Notes: a model not told the origin generated them from the sequence alone. A DNA stretch of 64,000 nt from Acanthaster planci (GCF_001949145.1 NW_019091470.1:610810-674809), one strand, 5' to 3'; counted from the stretch's first letter, positions 1 to 12,543 are shown. Made by a program: numbers and translations.

Positions 1-30
1 AAGCAACACGCCTAGACACGTCCAATTATG

Positions 31-36
31 TTTATT
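31..36 (-). terminator. Poly(A) signal AATAAA overlapping the DUF4773 stop codon
   Basis: Read on the minus strand, the TAA stop at 37-35 overlaps AATAAA at 36-31. If used, the 3' UTR would be only some 20-30 bases and would end at or beyond the window edge. Another signal beyond the window is possible. Confidence 0.35.
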
Positions 37-3000
37 ACGTCACAACGTCTACACTTGACCTCTGACCTAGCTCGTCTTCCTTTAAGGGGATCTTGAAGCA
101 GCCCAGGTCCACCGTGGCTATAACTCGGCCGTAAGCCTTGGCCTGCAGGCGGGCGCAGGCTTCGAACTCTTCTGGAGACACGGATAACTTGTACAGCTCG
201 CCGCAAATCTGAAATCTTCCCTTGAAGTTCTTGCAGATAGGTTCGGGGTTCTTAACTGCATCAGAAAAATAAGCAAAGGCGAAAATCAAATATCCAGCAT
301 TCCCAGATAACCTCAACTTGACCTCAGAATGATCCAACTTGTGGTCGATTATTCAAAAATCGATTCCAATTCTTATACACGTAAGAAGACTTATTTACTA
401 CTTCGTTACTATTCCTACCTGACACTGTTTGGTCGAAGATGACTTTTCCATCGATGGATAATGACAATTTGGCACCGATTTGCTCAGACAAGAATGTCAC
501 ATTTGCACAGGCTGTAATAAATGGAAAAATAGAGCCCGCTAACGTCGCTTGAATACAAAATTAACTAAGGATAGTACAACTAACTCAGCATTTAGCATTT
601 TGCCCTTTACATGCTGTGCGTAAAAACACAATAGGCTACCAATCAAGTTATTGCTAATTATGCAGGTTGGCGGCATCGCTTCAAGAATTTTGTAATCCAC
701 CCCCCAAACCAACTGATTGCTATTCAAGGAAAGTCTCTTGTCAAGATATCTGGAATTCTCAACGATCGCTTCACACTTTGTATTGCACTGTAACATTTCT
801 GCAAGTTTTGTTTTAAACAGTTTTGGAACAACTTGAAATTCTTCTTCAATGTATGAAAACAATTCAAAGTACTATTATGGGTTTGCCCTGCTTTTGCAGA
901 CAACAGATGGCGCTGTTTGTGTAATGTCCGAGAGAACAGGCCTGGTTTTAGGTTTTCTGTTTGCGCAGTGGAAACTATTCCGGAAAAAGTTTGTTCCATG
1001 GCTTTTGAAATTTACCCGACAATCAATCATCAAAAAAGGGACAATTTAGAGCACCAAATATCAGAAATGTCAGCATTTTTTTTAACCCAAATCCATGGAA
1101 TGTTTTCAAGGTTGTCTCATTTCAATAACATCACAGTATTCGTCATGAATATAGAAATTGACATTGGTGTTTGATTCAGTTTCTCATGACTTTTTATCTA
1201 ATGTTCTCGACAACTTTAATTTCGGTCCCTCCATTAGAAAAGGATTCACGTGTTCTATGACCAAGCGACCTCTTCTGTTTTGGTTAATGGTTTTGTGTCA
1301 GAATCTTTTGATATAAGGAGAAGTTGTAGACAAGGCGACGGTTTGAGCCCATTTTTATTTCTTTTATGCGCCGAAGTACTCTCTGTGATGTTATGTAATG
1401 ATCATACTGTGAAAGGTATTGAGGTGGACGGTTCTGAATTCTTGGTATCTCAGTATCCTGGCGATACAGTATTGTTTCTCGATGGAACTGAAAGATCTAT
1501 GTGCGGTGCATTCAATAATCTTGACCGTTTTGCAGATATTTCTGGATTGAGAGTTAATGTAGATAAAACCAATGCTGTTTGATTTGGATCAATGAAAGAT
1601 TCCAGTGCAAAATTGTGTAAGGACCTCATGGTTAACTGGATCAAGCCCCAGGATACTTTTAAAGTGCTCGGCATTTATTTTTCAACAGATCTGTGCTCAA
1701 TAGCCTCGCTTAATTATAATAGAGTGTTGTTATCGCTGAGGAATAACATTGCTCAGTGATCGAAACGGAATTTGACGGTTCTTGGCCGCGTGACTGTAGT
1801 TAAATCTCTTCTTATGTCGATTGGGTCATTTTCATTTGGAACGGAAAAGATCGTGTCACTAGAAACCAGATAATTCAAGACTACAGAGTGGGTGGCTTGA
1901 AAATGATAGATACTAGTGCTTATATCGATGCTCTAAAAATACTTGGCTCTGTAGGCTTTTAGTTTCAGAAGGCTCAGCCTGGTCACTTTTGGCCCATGTT
2001 ATACTTGATACCTATAGTTCGACGGTTCTCGAAGGGGGTTCTTTTCATTGGTTCACTACTAACAACTGTATATGAACATCAGTGTATTGAACTCCTCTTG
2101 TCCTAAACTCATGACCCACAAAGATGTTTTAAAAAGTAGTCTTTGGTTCAACGATCTTGTTAAAGTTGGTAACAGATGCATTTATTATAGACACTGGGCG
2201 TCGGCCGGTATTCTTTATATTATTGATCTTCTAGATGACAATGGAAGATTTTTACCACTTAATTCTTTCAAAAACAATTTTAACATTCGTGCAAACTTTA
2301 TTGAATACGCTGCTGTTGTCAAAGCTGTTAAGTGTACCTTTCAAGATATACTTGAAACGGAGAACAGGAATGTGAACCGCCCCTTCGTTCCTTTTAATTT
2401 TGAAGTTCTTTTACGGGAGAAGAGAGGTTCTAAGAAACTTTTCCAGACATTTATTTCTTCAAAGAAGGTAGTAAGGAAAGACGTAGAAAAGTGGAATAAC
2501 AAGCTACACATTGACTACAATTTAAGTCAATGGTCCTTAATTTTCAAGGTTCCTTTCTCATGCACAACTGACACAAAATTAAGATGGTTTCAGTTTCGTC
2601 TAATTCATAGAATACTGAGTACAAATTCATTTCTTTTCAAAATCAACAAAGCTGATTCCAACACTTGTACTTTTTGTAAAACTAAGGAAGAATGCCTAAT
2701 TCATCTTTTCTGTAGCTGTACTTATTAAGGAAACTTCTGGTCCTCTCTAGTTCTGTGGATTAAGGAGAAAACATGCATAAGTGTGCACGTGGACAATCAG
2801 ACTGTGCTATTTGGTAATGTTAATGTTACTTTAGAATGTCTTAATTTAATACTTCTATGTGCTAGATTCCATATCTTTAAAGAGAAGATGAACAATAGGC
2901 TCCCCTCTATCCTAGCTTTTAAAAAGGAGGTTAAGCTGTACTATCTCTGTGGAAAACATTTATCTGCTGTAAACAATGAAAATCGAAGATTTAGTTCAAA

Positions 3001-6000
3001 GTGGACTTATACTCTAGACTTTTCCAAGAGTGAGGTTACCGCGACACTAACTTCTGTGATTACTTTCCATATCTAGTTTTAATAATGTTCAGAACAAATC
3101 TAGTGTATCTTGTGTTTTGTGAATGTGAACTGAAGAAAGAGAAATAAATGACTTACCCGGAGAAAAAAAATTGACATTGGCATAAAAAGTACAGTGCCAC
3201 CTAAAATAACAGAAAATCTCAAACCTCAGCTTAAATGAAACAAAAAGGTACGGTACATTTTCAAAGTTTGTAGGGAAAAAAGCACATCATGCACTCCTTC
3301 ACGCAGAAAAACTCACCTTTTGAATTGATTCCCAGCGCCGGTATCTTAACGGACTGACAGCACCCGCATTCCTTGCCTTGGCACGAGCAGGGAGACCCGC
3401 CATACAGAGATTGGCCATCTGACAGGCCCGTCCACGCTACCTCGTCGACTCGGACTTCGTCTGTGAATAGACATCGAGCGAATAAAACCAGCGAGGTATT
3501 GCGTGTGTAACTTACATCATCACCACTGCTAGAAATAAAACCTTTTTCTAGGTTGGAAGGGAAAACAGCCAAATTATTTAAACGAAACGGACAAAAGTGG
3601 CAGCTATATAGGGAAGGTTTTGATTTTTTCCCCCCGCAAGGTACGTGCTGAGTGGTAGGAAACTTGTAGTTGACTGTTTTAATGAGTCTTCTTTTAGTGT
3701 TATTAAAGTGTTCAATTAATGTATATTAATGTTCAATTTCTGTATATTCCATAGCCATGTGTCTTTTGACCAGAGTGATATTTCTGCTGAAGGCTCTTTA
3801 CTGTTATCTTTCGAGTTTCGCTATTAAAATATCCCAATCGAAAATTTAAGAAAATATTGAACTAATAAGAGACTTTGGTCCTTTTGGTTGCTACGGGCAT
3901 GTGCGTGGAATTCTGGGCATGCGCGGAAGTTCTGAGCACGCGCACAACGCACAGACATAACCCATAGACTGGCAGCTCCTATTCGAAACAGAGGCAGGGT
4001 CCCGTAGCCGAGACAGCACCCGCCTAAATCAAAAAGCGTAGGCAAATTCACCCATCGGTATAAGGAATTTACGCACAATTGAAGAATTCCAGCCACGAAA
4101 TTCTATGAACCCATTTTTTGATTGCGAAATAAAATCCTCTGTTTACTTAATCTGGCCCATGCAGATTTGAAACAATGCAGTTGCAATATTTGAATAGAAG
4201 AGATAGCAGTACCAAAGGGTAAAAAAAAGGAACGTATTTTTAGAGCACATGTAAACAAATAATGCAATCTAAGTGCGTCACGTGCAATTCGCACCAAACG
4301 CGCTGCCAACACTGCTTGCCCACACTTTTAAAATCACAGTTATACGCGCAAGACTGGTGGTCTACGCGTTTATATATCTGTGGCACAAAAGCAGAAAGGG
4401 ACCGATTTGTCTGCCGCCACCATGTGTCTTAGAGTCTCCTATTGAGACAATCAGGAACCAAAACGTGGAGCACAAAACATGAAATGTTTTAGCTCGAGAG
4501 GGCACATTTTGTAATCATTTTCTCAGCAGCAGGATAGAATTCGTTTCGGCCGTTAATGTTCTCAGTAAACACCAGAAAACTCAAATAGCAAGCCGAAATT
4601 AGTTCGTACAATGCAAATGTTCTGGACTGGGTGCCCACTTGTAACTTTGTTGTCGACCTTGCCTTACGAAAGTTACAAAATAACCTTTAACATAATGGCT
4701 CGTTTAATTCATCAGCGTTCTACTTTGGCAGTACATGTATACAGATGAACTTATCGTAATACGGTTGAGAAAAATCGGTTATACTTCCTGGTTCCGAAGA
4801 GACCGTGCCAAGTTCATAATTCATAAAGGATTTTTAAATTTTGGCGGTGTTTGTTTACAGTCTCGGCTCCAATGTCAGACAGATGTTGGCAAGGAGTCAA
4901 ATTGCAATGTGCATGTTCGCAGGCTCTCGACACCACGTGATGAAAGACAATGAGAAATGGGCAAGAAACACGATTCGAAGGCCTTAAAATTCCCTTTCGG
5001 GTGCCTCCCCTATTTCAATTTCGGTTTCTAACTGGCGGTCATTTCAACGATTTCCACTTGACGACTTCCCTTGAATCGACTCAAACAGCTGTAGAAAGTG
5101 GCGTATCCGGGTTTGGAAGGGGTATGCATGTTTGGCTTTTCAAAACCAATTGTCATGTTTTTTATACGTAAAAATATCCACAAACCCTAAAGTTGGTGGT
5201 ATTGTCCTGGTTTGCAAGTGTTAGCGCTGCACCAAAAAAATAAATAAATAAATAAATAAAAATAAATAAATGTCTCCCTCTCTCCTTGGGAAGGCAAGTT
5301 ACTTCCTCTCTCTCTCCCTTGCTGGACGCACTACTAGTTGTAGATAACCGTTTCAAATCTAGTGCAGCAGAACAAGGGTAACACAGTAAGCACCTCATGA
5401 TTTGGTCAACGGTTTCCGCAACCGCTATCGCACCAGAGCTTAGTTAGTCAAAGGTGACTTTTGACCCAGGGTTCAGAAACTAGCAATCCGTGCGACTGGA
5501 CACCGATTCACCAAGCTGTCGCCTGGGATCTAGTAGCAGATTCCAAAAGTGCTGGTGCGAGGTTGGACCACTCAAATTTCATGGTCTTGTTTTTGTTTTG
5601 TTTTGTGCAACATCGAAACAAGGAAGACATCGTGTGCGTTTCCTTCTATGCAACTTCTTTCCAAGAATGAAACGGCAACCTATACCTGGTGATTTCCGTC
5701 TCTGGCCGCTCAGGTCAAGAGCATCGTGACAGTATACGTGCACTTTGCCACAACTCGCTGCATCGTGCTGCCTTTCTAGTGCGGGTTAAAGTTCGGTGGT
5801 TTACAATTTTGGATGTGTTTTGTTTGACGGAAGAGGGAAAAAGTCTTTGCATGACGAGGTCGTGACACAGTTAATATCTCTGCAGCCGTATGACAGTGGT
5901 GCTGCATTACATTGCAAAAAGTCCTCAAGGTTATAGTTATTTATGTGTCGTGGGGGCGGGAGAAGGGTGGCAATTAACCTGGAAAAAAAGGAGTTGAATA

Positions 6001-9000
6001 CACATTGACTAAAAGAGATGGCAGAGAGAAAAAAAAGAAGAAAAAACAAAATCACCAATTTGTTTGACAGTACCATGGAATTGGTCAACAGTTCTTGCCG
6101 CTTTAATAGTGTTGATGAGTGCTTTGTCCTTTTCCTTCGGAAAAACTTCTTGTGACGCCTGTGATCGTAAACACCATGAAATACCTAGGCCTATACGTTT
6201 TTACTTGTTAAATTTGTTAAAGGATAGGCCTAAAACGTGATTCAATCTGCATTATTAGCCATTCAGTTTTTCTCCTTTCTGTGGTGTGGTGTTGCTTCAT
6301 GGCCACAAAGTTGCTAAACAACATTTTTTCTGGGGTAATGAAAATATGTGCCAAATTTCGGTGCACTGCAGTCGAGACCTGGAGCTCGTCCCACGCGCTC
6401 TTCCAGGGCACTGGGATTTGCTAATGGTCATGCTCCTTATCCAGAACTTTGTGAGGGAGGTAGAGTCGTCGCAAAGCCTTGTGGGTAAATAACTACATGT
6501 ACGTTAATTTAACTGAGGCACCTACAATTATCGAAGATGCGTTACACTTGATACAACAGGTCAGTGTTTCACACGGACCAGACCCTTGGTCAGTGATCCA
6601 ACGCTGGATCACTCCACATCCATGGAGCGGGATCTGAAGTTGGTATTAATCAACTAACTTCGGACCATTTCAAAGATTCGGACCACTGACCACGATACGG
6701 ATCCACTCGAAACAAACCAGGCCCACAGGGGTGCAGGGAATGTTACGTGCGCGTTAATTTCGGATCCCGTTGCGCACAGGGAAACAACCTCCTGAGTATA
6801 CGTAAATGTATACTTCTGGCCTGATCGAGAGCACGCTCTCGCTTACCCGTCAGCATAGAGCTATATTGAACCCCAGGGATGACAGAAAGAAATTCTAAAA
6901 TACTTCCCTCCCACAAAGTTGGCTCTGGGTCCGCCCACAGACCTCGAGACAACATGTTTCAATTGCACAACAATACATACTGGTTAGGTTTTAAGACCTT
7001 GCCGATTCTAAGCATCGTTAATGCTTTTCTTTTCCGTAGCCAATCAGCCTGTGCACCCACTCTCTTTAAAACGATCCATGATTAATGTCGAGCAAAAAAA
7101 ATGTTCTGATTGATCAGATGCGTACTACAGCAAAAGAATTTTTGCCATTAATAAATACAGTCTTAAAAAATGAAACTGAACAGTTTCTGTCCAAGTGTAC
7201 GTGAACTATAAAAAAAAAGTCTCCGGTTTTTGGTAAGCGCGCGCGTCGTTGTAGACCTGCGCATTGGCAAAATAAAAAAGTTTTTTAGTTGGTATAAAAC
7301 AATGTCCAAAAGCTGCCAAACTTCTTAATCGACTGGAATCCTGTTACAGAGTAATTTTAACGTGGTTTTGATGGGGGTACGGCTGAGTAATATGTACAGA
7401 AAAGGAGTCCCTGTAGTTCCCCATACATTTAGTCGGGCACTCTTTTTCAAATGACGTCACGTCGGTATTATACACTTACATCTGGGAACCAGGCAAACGA
7501 GGTGGTCGTATGTCCTGTGTACATGTACAAGCTGAAAATACTTTTGACCAGTAAAAGTGCATGCGGGGGCCAGTCTATTTTAGTTGGTTGGGCATGCAGT
7601 CGCGATGGACGTCGCGCGTTGTCGTACATACTTTCAAGAAGAAAAAAAAAGTGTGGGTTAAAAAAAGCCGCGTCGCAGCACCGCTTTTGGAGCCAGCTCC
7701 TGACCAGAAGCCGGAGACTTTTTAGGCCTTAGACCATGTTTGTGCCATGTTACGATGGCTGTATTTTAGAGGGACGTATGTGCTTCAATATCCACACACA
7801 CACCGTGTGCGTCTTGCGCACCTCACAAGGATGAGTTAGGAAGTAAACGGATGTGGTGTGGTTATGAAGCCTTCAACGAAACACAACTTGCTTATAAAAC
7901 AAAACCATGAAACACTTTCCGACCTGGATATCATTAAACAACTTTCTGAAATACACGTATATCAGATAAAAAGAAACATGTTGCCGAGTTAAGGCTTTCC
8001 GGGTTGTTTTCACAGCAGTCGCGTTGCCTGGTATTCATTGTTTTGTTTCCTCTTGGGACTTGGAAGTTTTGTCCCTTTGAGCTAAGAACTCCAAGACAAT
8101 GGTTCGGGATATCGTTCTGTAAATACTTTTCAGTGTCCCAATTTCGCATAATCCATTTTCCCACCAGCGTTTTGATGTTGCTGCCCTCTATGACTGTGCA
8201 TGCTTCAACCCTGGAACCCCGGCCCCCCGGCTATGATATGACTGCATTGGGAAAGAATTCAATATGCGGACGCCACTCGACGGCCTAAACAAAAACCCTA
8301 TGAGTCTGCGTTTGCTAAGAGAATACCTCAATATTTTCTCTGCTCAGTTTTGACTTTCTAGGACATTTTCTATTGCTTTCAGATGGCTAACAGGCGCGTG
8401 CACGTGGTAAATTCACGACACCCTATTGGTCAAAGAGGAATGTAACGCGCGCGTACCACCTGTCCACGAGCGTTGAGCAGCCGCAGTAATGGCTGCTGGT
8501 TGGTCACTGAATTACATTTTAGTCATATCCCCAATTTCCAATCGATCTTTTCCTCGACGTTTCAGCAGGTTTCCAAACCGGGGTGAGGGAGGTTATAAGA
8601 CAATCAATTCAAACCTTCATTTGAAGATCGAAGAATGAGGGGGTTTTGGATGAGGTGGGTTTGGGTTGGTGGGGGTACAGAGGCCTCTTTCTTTGTTGAA
8701 ACAGTTAGAAAACTGAGATAGTCATTGATAGCGAAACAGGCAATGTACATGTTAACATAACGAGAACCTTCGTTAAATTTAAAGTATCTGCACAGACAAA
8801 TAAGCTAAATAGTTGGACATAATGCAGCCACTTACAGCGAAAGTTTACAGAGCAGTCAACAGAATGGCCTTTCTGTTCGGCAGCACGAAGCACGAGAACA
8901 GTTGCCCTTTCGGTGCGTAAGGCAACGTCAGACCACAATTGGAGAGCGTTCAATCCCGAATGAGTGTGTGAATCTTGTCTTTTATTAAGGTGGGCCTACC

Positions 9001-10010
9001 TGTTGATCAATCTTCGCACGTACCAAACAACCAAACCAATACGCATTAAGGAACCTTTCTATATGCGCGTCAGCACTTGCGCCAAACGTATCCGTCAAAA
9101 TTGCTCCCGGGGCGTTTCTGACAGCCGAACGCAACGCAGAGGTGTGTTGGGTTAAAGGAGTTGATTTTTGTGTTCGTGAAAGTACGAACGAACGTACATA
9201 ATGGAAAGGTACTTTATGAGGGCTTCGTATATTATGAAGTCACAAATATACTTACAAACTGAATTAATTTATCGAATGCAAATTTATTGTGGCCCCGGAG
9301 GGACGTCGATAATCGTCAATATTTGCGACTCGCTCTTCAGTCGCGAATATTTCCCTCAATATTCACGACCAAATTCACGACTCCTTTTATCTCCGGTCGC
9401 AAATATTGCCGCGATTTTTTTCCATCAAGCTACAAGCAGAAATGAAGTGTTCACGCACACGCGCAATAACCTAGATTTTCCAGCTTGATCTCAAGTCGTT
9501 ATTCAGCTGGACAGCTCGGCTGGCACAGCGTCAAAAAGTAATTGCTGTGTCTATGAGCTGATCAACTTCTCTTCCTACCTGGCTTGCTGGAAAAAAATCT
9601 CGGCAATGTTTGCGACTGGAAATACGAGTCGTGAATTTTGTTCGCAAACATTGACAGCAATAACAACAGTAACAACATGTATTTACAATTTCAAAAACGA
9701 GGAAATAACTTCATCTTATCAACCACAGCATAGTCAAATAATCTTTATTTAAAAAATCATAACTTTTATTATGCGATCATAAGCTTAACAATATTATCAA
9801 AACCGCATTTAATTTCATGAGGACTTGAAGAATGTGTATAACAGACGAATATTGGCACAAGTTAGCGATCTCCTCAAGACTTACAAGCAACTACTTACTC
9901 GCTTGCAGCATGCGCACAACGGACATGCTTGGATCAGGCGGAGCGGCATCAGCTGCGCCTGGAAAGGCGGCCACGGCTGCGGCCAGAAACAAGACCACGG
10001 GGCCGATCAT
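35..10010 (-). CDS. Secreted cysteine-rich DUF4773 domain protein, 4 exons, complete
   Basis: Four exons on the minus strand join in frame: 10010-9899, 3460-3317, 511-419 and 255-35, all GT-AG and all junctions in phase 1, giving 189 residues and a TAA stop. Residues 1 to about 22 form a signal peptide (hydrophobic LFLAAAVAAF, then small residues before APPDPS). Exon 2 encodes the cysteine cluster CSCQGKECGCC (C62, C64, C69, C71, C72), exon 3 a CANVT segment with a possible N-glycosylation site at N89, and exon 4 the NPEPIC motif followed by further cysteines. A CxC-x4-CxCC cluster followed by NPxPxC is, as I remember it, the signature of the DUF4773 family of secreted invertebrate proteins, whose molecular function is not known to me. 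The start is the first ATG after a TATA promoter. Intron 1 is 6.4 kb and intron 2 carries a LINE. The gene model is firm; the family name is from memory. Confidence 0.8.
1168..3167 (+). mobile_element. 5'-truncated, inactivated LINE retrotransposon with 13-bp target-site duplication
   Basis: AAATTGACATTGG occurs at 1155-1167 and again at 3168-3180, directly after a short A-run, so these are the target-site duplications of one insertion of about 2.0 kb. The left part reads as a reverse transcriptase: FGPSIRK, VNGFVSESF, CRQGDGLSP, then YPGDT where an active enzyme has YADDT, then SGLRVNVDKT. The right part (2072-2728) is the cysteine/histidine-containing C-terminal region ending near CTFCKTKEECLIHLFC. 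Stops and frameshifts break the frame, and the catalytic AD is changed to PG, so it is dead. The style resembles L1/Tx1-like LINEs, but the clade is not certain. It sits in intron 2 of the DUF4773 gene, antisense to it. Confidence 0.85.
5228..5272. repeat. A/T-rich simple repeat (AAATA/AAAT)n
   Basis: About 40 bases of repeated AAAT units inside intron 1 of the DUF4773 gene. It is followed by a short CTCTCTC tract near 5277-5310. No coding signal is seen. Confidence 0.8.
7211..7722. mobile_element. Probable non-autonomous DNA transposon, about 510 bp, with inverted ends
   Basis: The left end reads AAAAAGTCTCCGGTTTTTGG. The right end is its near-perfect reverse complement (CCAGAAGCCGGAGACTTTTT, with a few mismatches). 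The interior has no convincing ORF. It lies within intron 1 of the DUF4773 gene. Target-site duplication was not resolved, so superfamily is unknown. Confidence 0.5.
9311..9664. mobile_element. Foldback element, arms rich in GTCGCAAATATTG words
   Basis: The left arm (9311-9424) and right arm (9587-9664) are inverted copies. Both carry the word AATTCACGACTC followed by TCGCAAA(T/C)ATTGCCG and a T/A-run. The left arm is itself internally palindromic around TCGCGAATATT. It lies just downstream of exon 1 of the DUF4773 gene, inside intron 1. No ORF is recognised, so it looks like a MITE-like remnant. Confidence 0.55.
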
Positions 10011-10077
10011 CTTCGACAGTCAGGAGTTTTCTGGGCTCAAAGAATCGTTTGCGAAGTCGGTGTTAAGTTCGTGGTGT

Positions 10078-10112
10078 CTGATACCGAGAACGTGGCGCGC
10101 CCGCCTTTTATA
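10078..10112 (-). promoter_or_regulatory. TATA box and initiator of the DUF4773 gene
   Basis: On the minus strand TATAAAAGG lies at 10112-10104 and a TCAGAC initiator at 10081-10076. The A of TCA (10079) is 33 bases downstream of the first T of the TATA box, the canonical spacing. It leaves a 5' UTR of about 69 bases before the ATG at 10010. This supports both the start codon and a focused, probably regulated promoter. Confidence 0.7.
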
Positions 10113-10590
10113 AAGACATCTGACGTCGCTCGTGATGGCAGATGGCGTGTCGGGGCCTCCTGTGTTACTCAACCTAGTTTCGTTATGTGCGGAAATCACG
10201 TTGGACAAGGAAGTAAAATGGTGGCTATTATGTTTCGCTATGGAAAAACCCTTTCTTTCATTTTCTTCCTTATCATTGTTACGTGGTGTTGAACTCTAGC
10301 AGTTTGATCAATTAAATAAAATCTGTTTCGGGGACGGGGGGATCCTCGACTCCATGCGCTGCGTACGCGTTCCCTGATCGCGCAAGGTATGGTGGAACCT
10401 ACATGGCGCGGCAAGATCGTACCCATGGGAACGAGGTTGGTGGGCTTGACACAGATGTATCTACATGTATCATATACTGTTTCACACGGAGTGGCTTATC
10501 CAGCTTTTGGTGGGGGGGGTACTCAAAGCGAATGCGGCTTCGGGCTTATTCAATAAGCTTGTGGGAAAAAAACTGTCTAAAGCCTTAGTC

Positions 10591-10647
10591 ACGGTCCCGA
10601 CATCCTTGTTTTTATGTTGTGGTCCCGACATCCTTGTTTTTGTGTTG
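10591..10647. repeat. Two tandem copies of a 29-base unit
   Basis: GGTCCCGACATCCTTGTTTT followed by TGTTGT is present twice in a row with one or two differences. It lies in the intergenic DNA upstream of the DUF4773 promoter. Confidence 0.7.
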
Positions 10648-10739
10648 TGGTGTTGTTTGTTTCGGTTTTAGTGCTTCCATTTGATAACTACCATAGGCCT
10701 ATTGTTATTCATAATTATTTAATGAGAGAAATCCCTCAG

Positions 10740-11130
10740 GGGGCAGGTTGCCGCCCCAGGCCCCAGTCCCCCTCCCCCGCCGGATACGCCACTTCTTACA
10801 CCCCAGCTTAGCCTTGCATCAAACAGCATTACATTTATTTGGATTGCAGGGAAAATCGACAAATACTTCAAATCCCGACAGTTTTCCCGTCACCAAATAA
10901 GGGGGGGGGAGGGATGATCCAAAAGTCCAGCCCCATCCAAAGCGCACGGATGAATATACACTTATACCCCCATATACCCCGCAATTCACGCCCTCCGCGT
11001 TCCCTTCACCAGCACCAACTGCCACGTAGGGGCGGACCCAGATTATGCATGATGGGGGGGGGTTGAGATGCATCTGGGACCGCAGTGGGAATGAGTTAAC
11101 TTTTTGCGTTATCCCTACTATTCCCACTTT
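10740..11130. repeat. G/C-run-rich worn repeat
   Basis: Several runs of 7-9 G or C sit beside words such as CCGGATACGCCACT and GGGGCGGACCCAGA. A similar G-run/GGATCC-type layout occurs at about 31066-31325 in an ARRDC intron, so both are probably remnants of one dispersed repeat. Boundaries are not resolved. Confidence 0.35.
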
Positions 11131-12225
11131 TGGGAATTGTTGAGTTTGCTTTTTTTTTTAGTTATTTTTTTGTAATAATAATTTGTGGAAATAGTGAAGA
11201 AATCAAATCAAAACCACCGTTGTCCTTTCAATATTTTGCTAACCATGGGAAGGGGTGGAACCCGTAACCTCCCCCGGTAAAAAGCATGGGACAAAATAAG
11301 AACCGAGGATGTTTAGTGGACATTCAAGTTAAATGTGGATGTTGTGTATACAGTGGCGTATAACACTTATCGTAAAATGCCAAAAAGCTATTCATTTTTT
11401 TAAAAGCGGGCAGGACTTCGGTCAATGCACGGAATGACGGAAGCTGACCACTGGCCTACGACTTAGTTACAGTGACAGCCTTTTAAAACCTCGATTAAAC
11501 ATGCAGAAATCGCCAAAACCAACATGAAGACTAAAGATTATGGTGAATGCAGGGTTTGCACGATAAGCCCTCTTGGAGGGCACTTTAGTCTTGTAAATGC
11601 GGCGACAAAGAGAGGACAAAGCTTTGCTGATGCATACCACGAGAGAACTAAAACCAGGCCGAACAGAGACACGCCTTGCTCGCTACCTTTGGGACGGTGG
11701 ATACCTCTCGCTGACCACGCCAAGCTGGCATGCGTTGAAGTACGTACATTGTACGCCTTTCTTCCTGTTTCTACAGGAACAAGTTAACCATATTTAAACA
11801 GGACTTTTGCTTCCGCAGTTAGTATTTTCTCCAGGGTAGAAATGTCTTTCCCTTTCTTCCCGTTTTCCCAGAAGGATAAGCAATAAATTGGCAAAAGGAA
11901 AGCTACGTCACGTGCCCTTTGTCCTGAAAGGGGCCCAAGGTTTTTGGGCGTGTTTTGTGTTCGTTGGCATGTACTTCATCGCACCGTGCCCTCCATGACG
12001 CAGAGGCGAGTTTTACTGCAACCTGCACACTCGCGCTTCCATATATGCCTGCTGTTCAGTCCATTCCGATGACGCACTCATCGCTGGTTTACGAACGATT
12101 ATCGGAACACAAGCACTGAAAGCTCGTCGCTACCGGTACTAACAAAATGAACACTCCCAACGTACATGGCTCTTTTCAACCGACGAGGGGGTGTTTCTGC
12201 TCGGGGCAGAATTGGCCGGGCTGCT

Positions 12226-12543
12226 GCCGTACCGAACTTACACTCTGAAGGCGAAAGAATCAAAAAGTCACTCTCAGAGTGAGCCCTCTATAAAACCACT
12301 CCGAGCGAGTGAGATTTCCACCCTGGCAATTATCGCAAGGAGCAATGTAAAGGATAACTCGAAAATGAGTTGTCCTTTATACGGCTCCTCTTTTAGAGTG
12401 ATTGTTCACTTTCTTGATGTGGTTCTCATCCTTCTTAGATAGAGTGGCCTCCAGTCTTATGGAGTATATTTCATAAAGGAAACTCTTTTTCAACACGAGG
12501 GTTTCACTCTTTTACCGTTAAAAGTGTAAGGTTCGGCACGGCG
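12226..12543. mobile_element. Inverted-repeat element with CCGTRCCGAAC ends
   Basis: The left end (12226-12246) reads GCCGTACCGAACTTACACTCT. The right end (12523-12543) is its reverse complement with one inserted C and one change. Inside are further short inverted pairs such as CACTCTCAGAGTG and the arms AAAGGATAACTC/GAGTTGTCCTTT. No ORF is recognised. It is a MITE-like element next to the palindrome cluster at 12640-12842. Confidence 0.6.

Larger units (their letters stand above)
3461..9898 (-). other. Intron 1 of the DUF4773 gene (6.4 kb)
   Basis: Apart from the simple repeat and the two inverted-repeat elements listed separately, I see no exon, RNA gene or conserved protein here. Short palindromic words occur around 6565-6620 (TGATCC/GGATCA and GGTCAGTG/CACTGACC), suggesting another worn repeat. 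ORFs of up to 95 codons match nothing I recognise and look random. Confidence 0.6.

Noticed and set aside
7934-8164. 76-codon minus-strand ORF as a gene or transposase piece
   Set aside because: No motif recognised, no splice context, and it lies in the middle of an intron of the DUF4773 gene.
9825-10292. 155-codon plus-strand ORF
   Set aside because: It runs antisense over exon 1 and the promoter of the DUF4773 gene, shows no recognisable domain, and the minus-strand signal peptide, TATA box and splice donor explain the conserved-looking sequence better.
10819-11127. 102-codon minus-strand ORF
   Set aside because: Arises from G/C runs of a worn repeat; no domain and no splice or promoter context.
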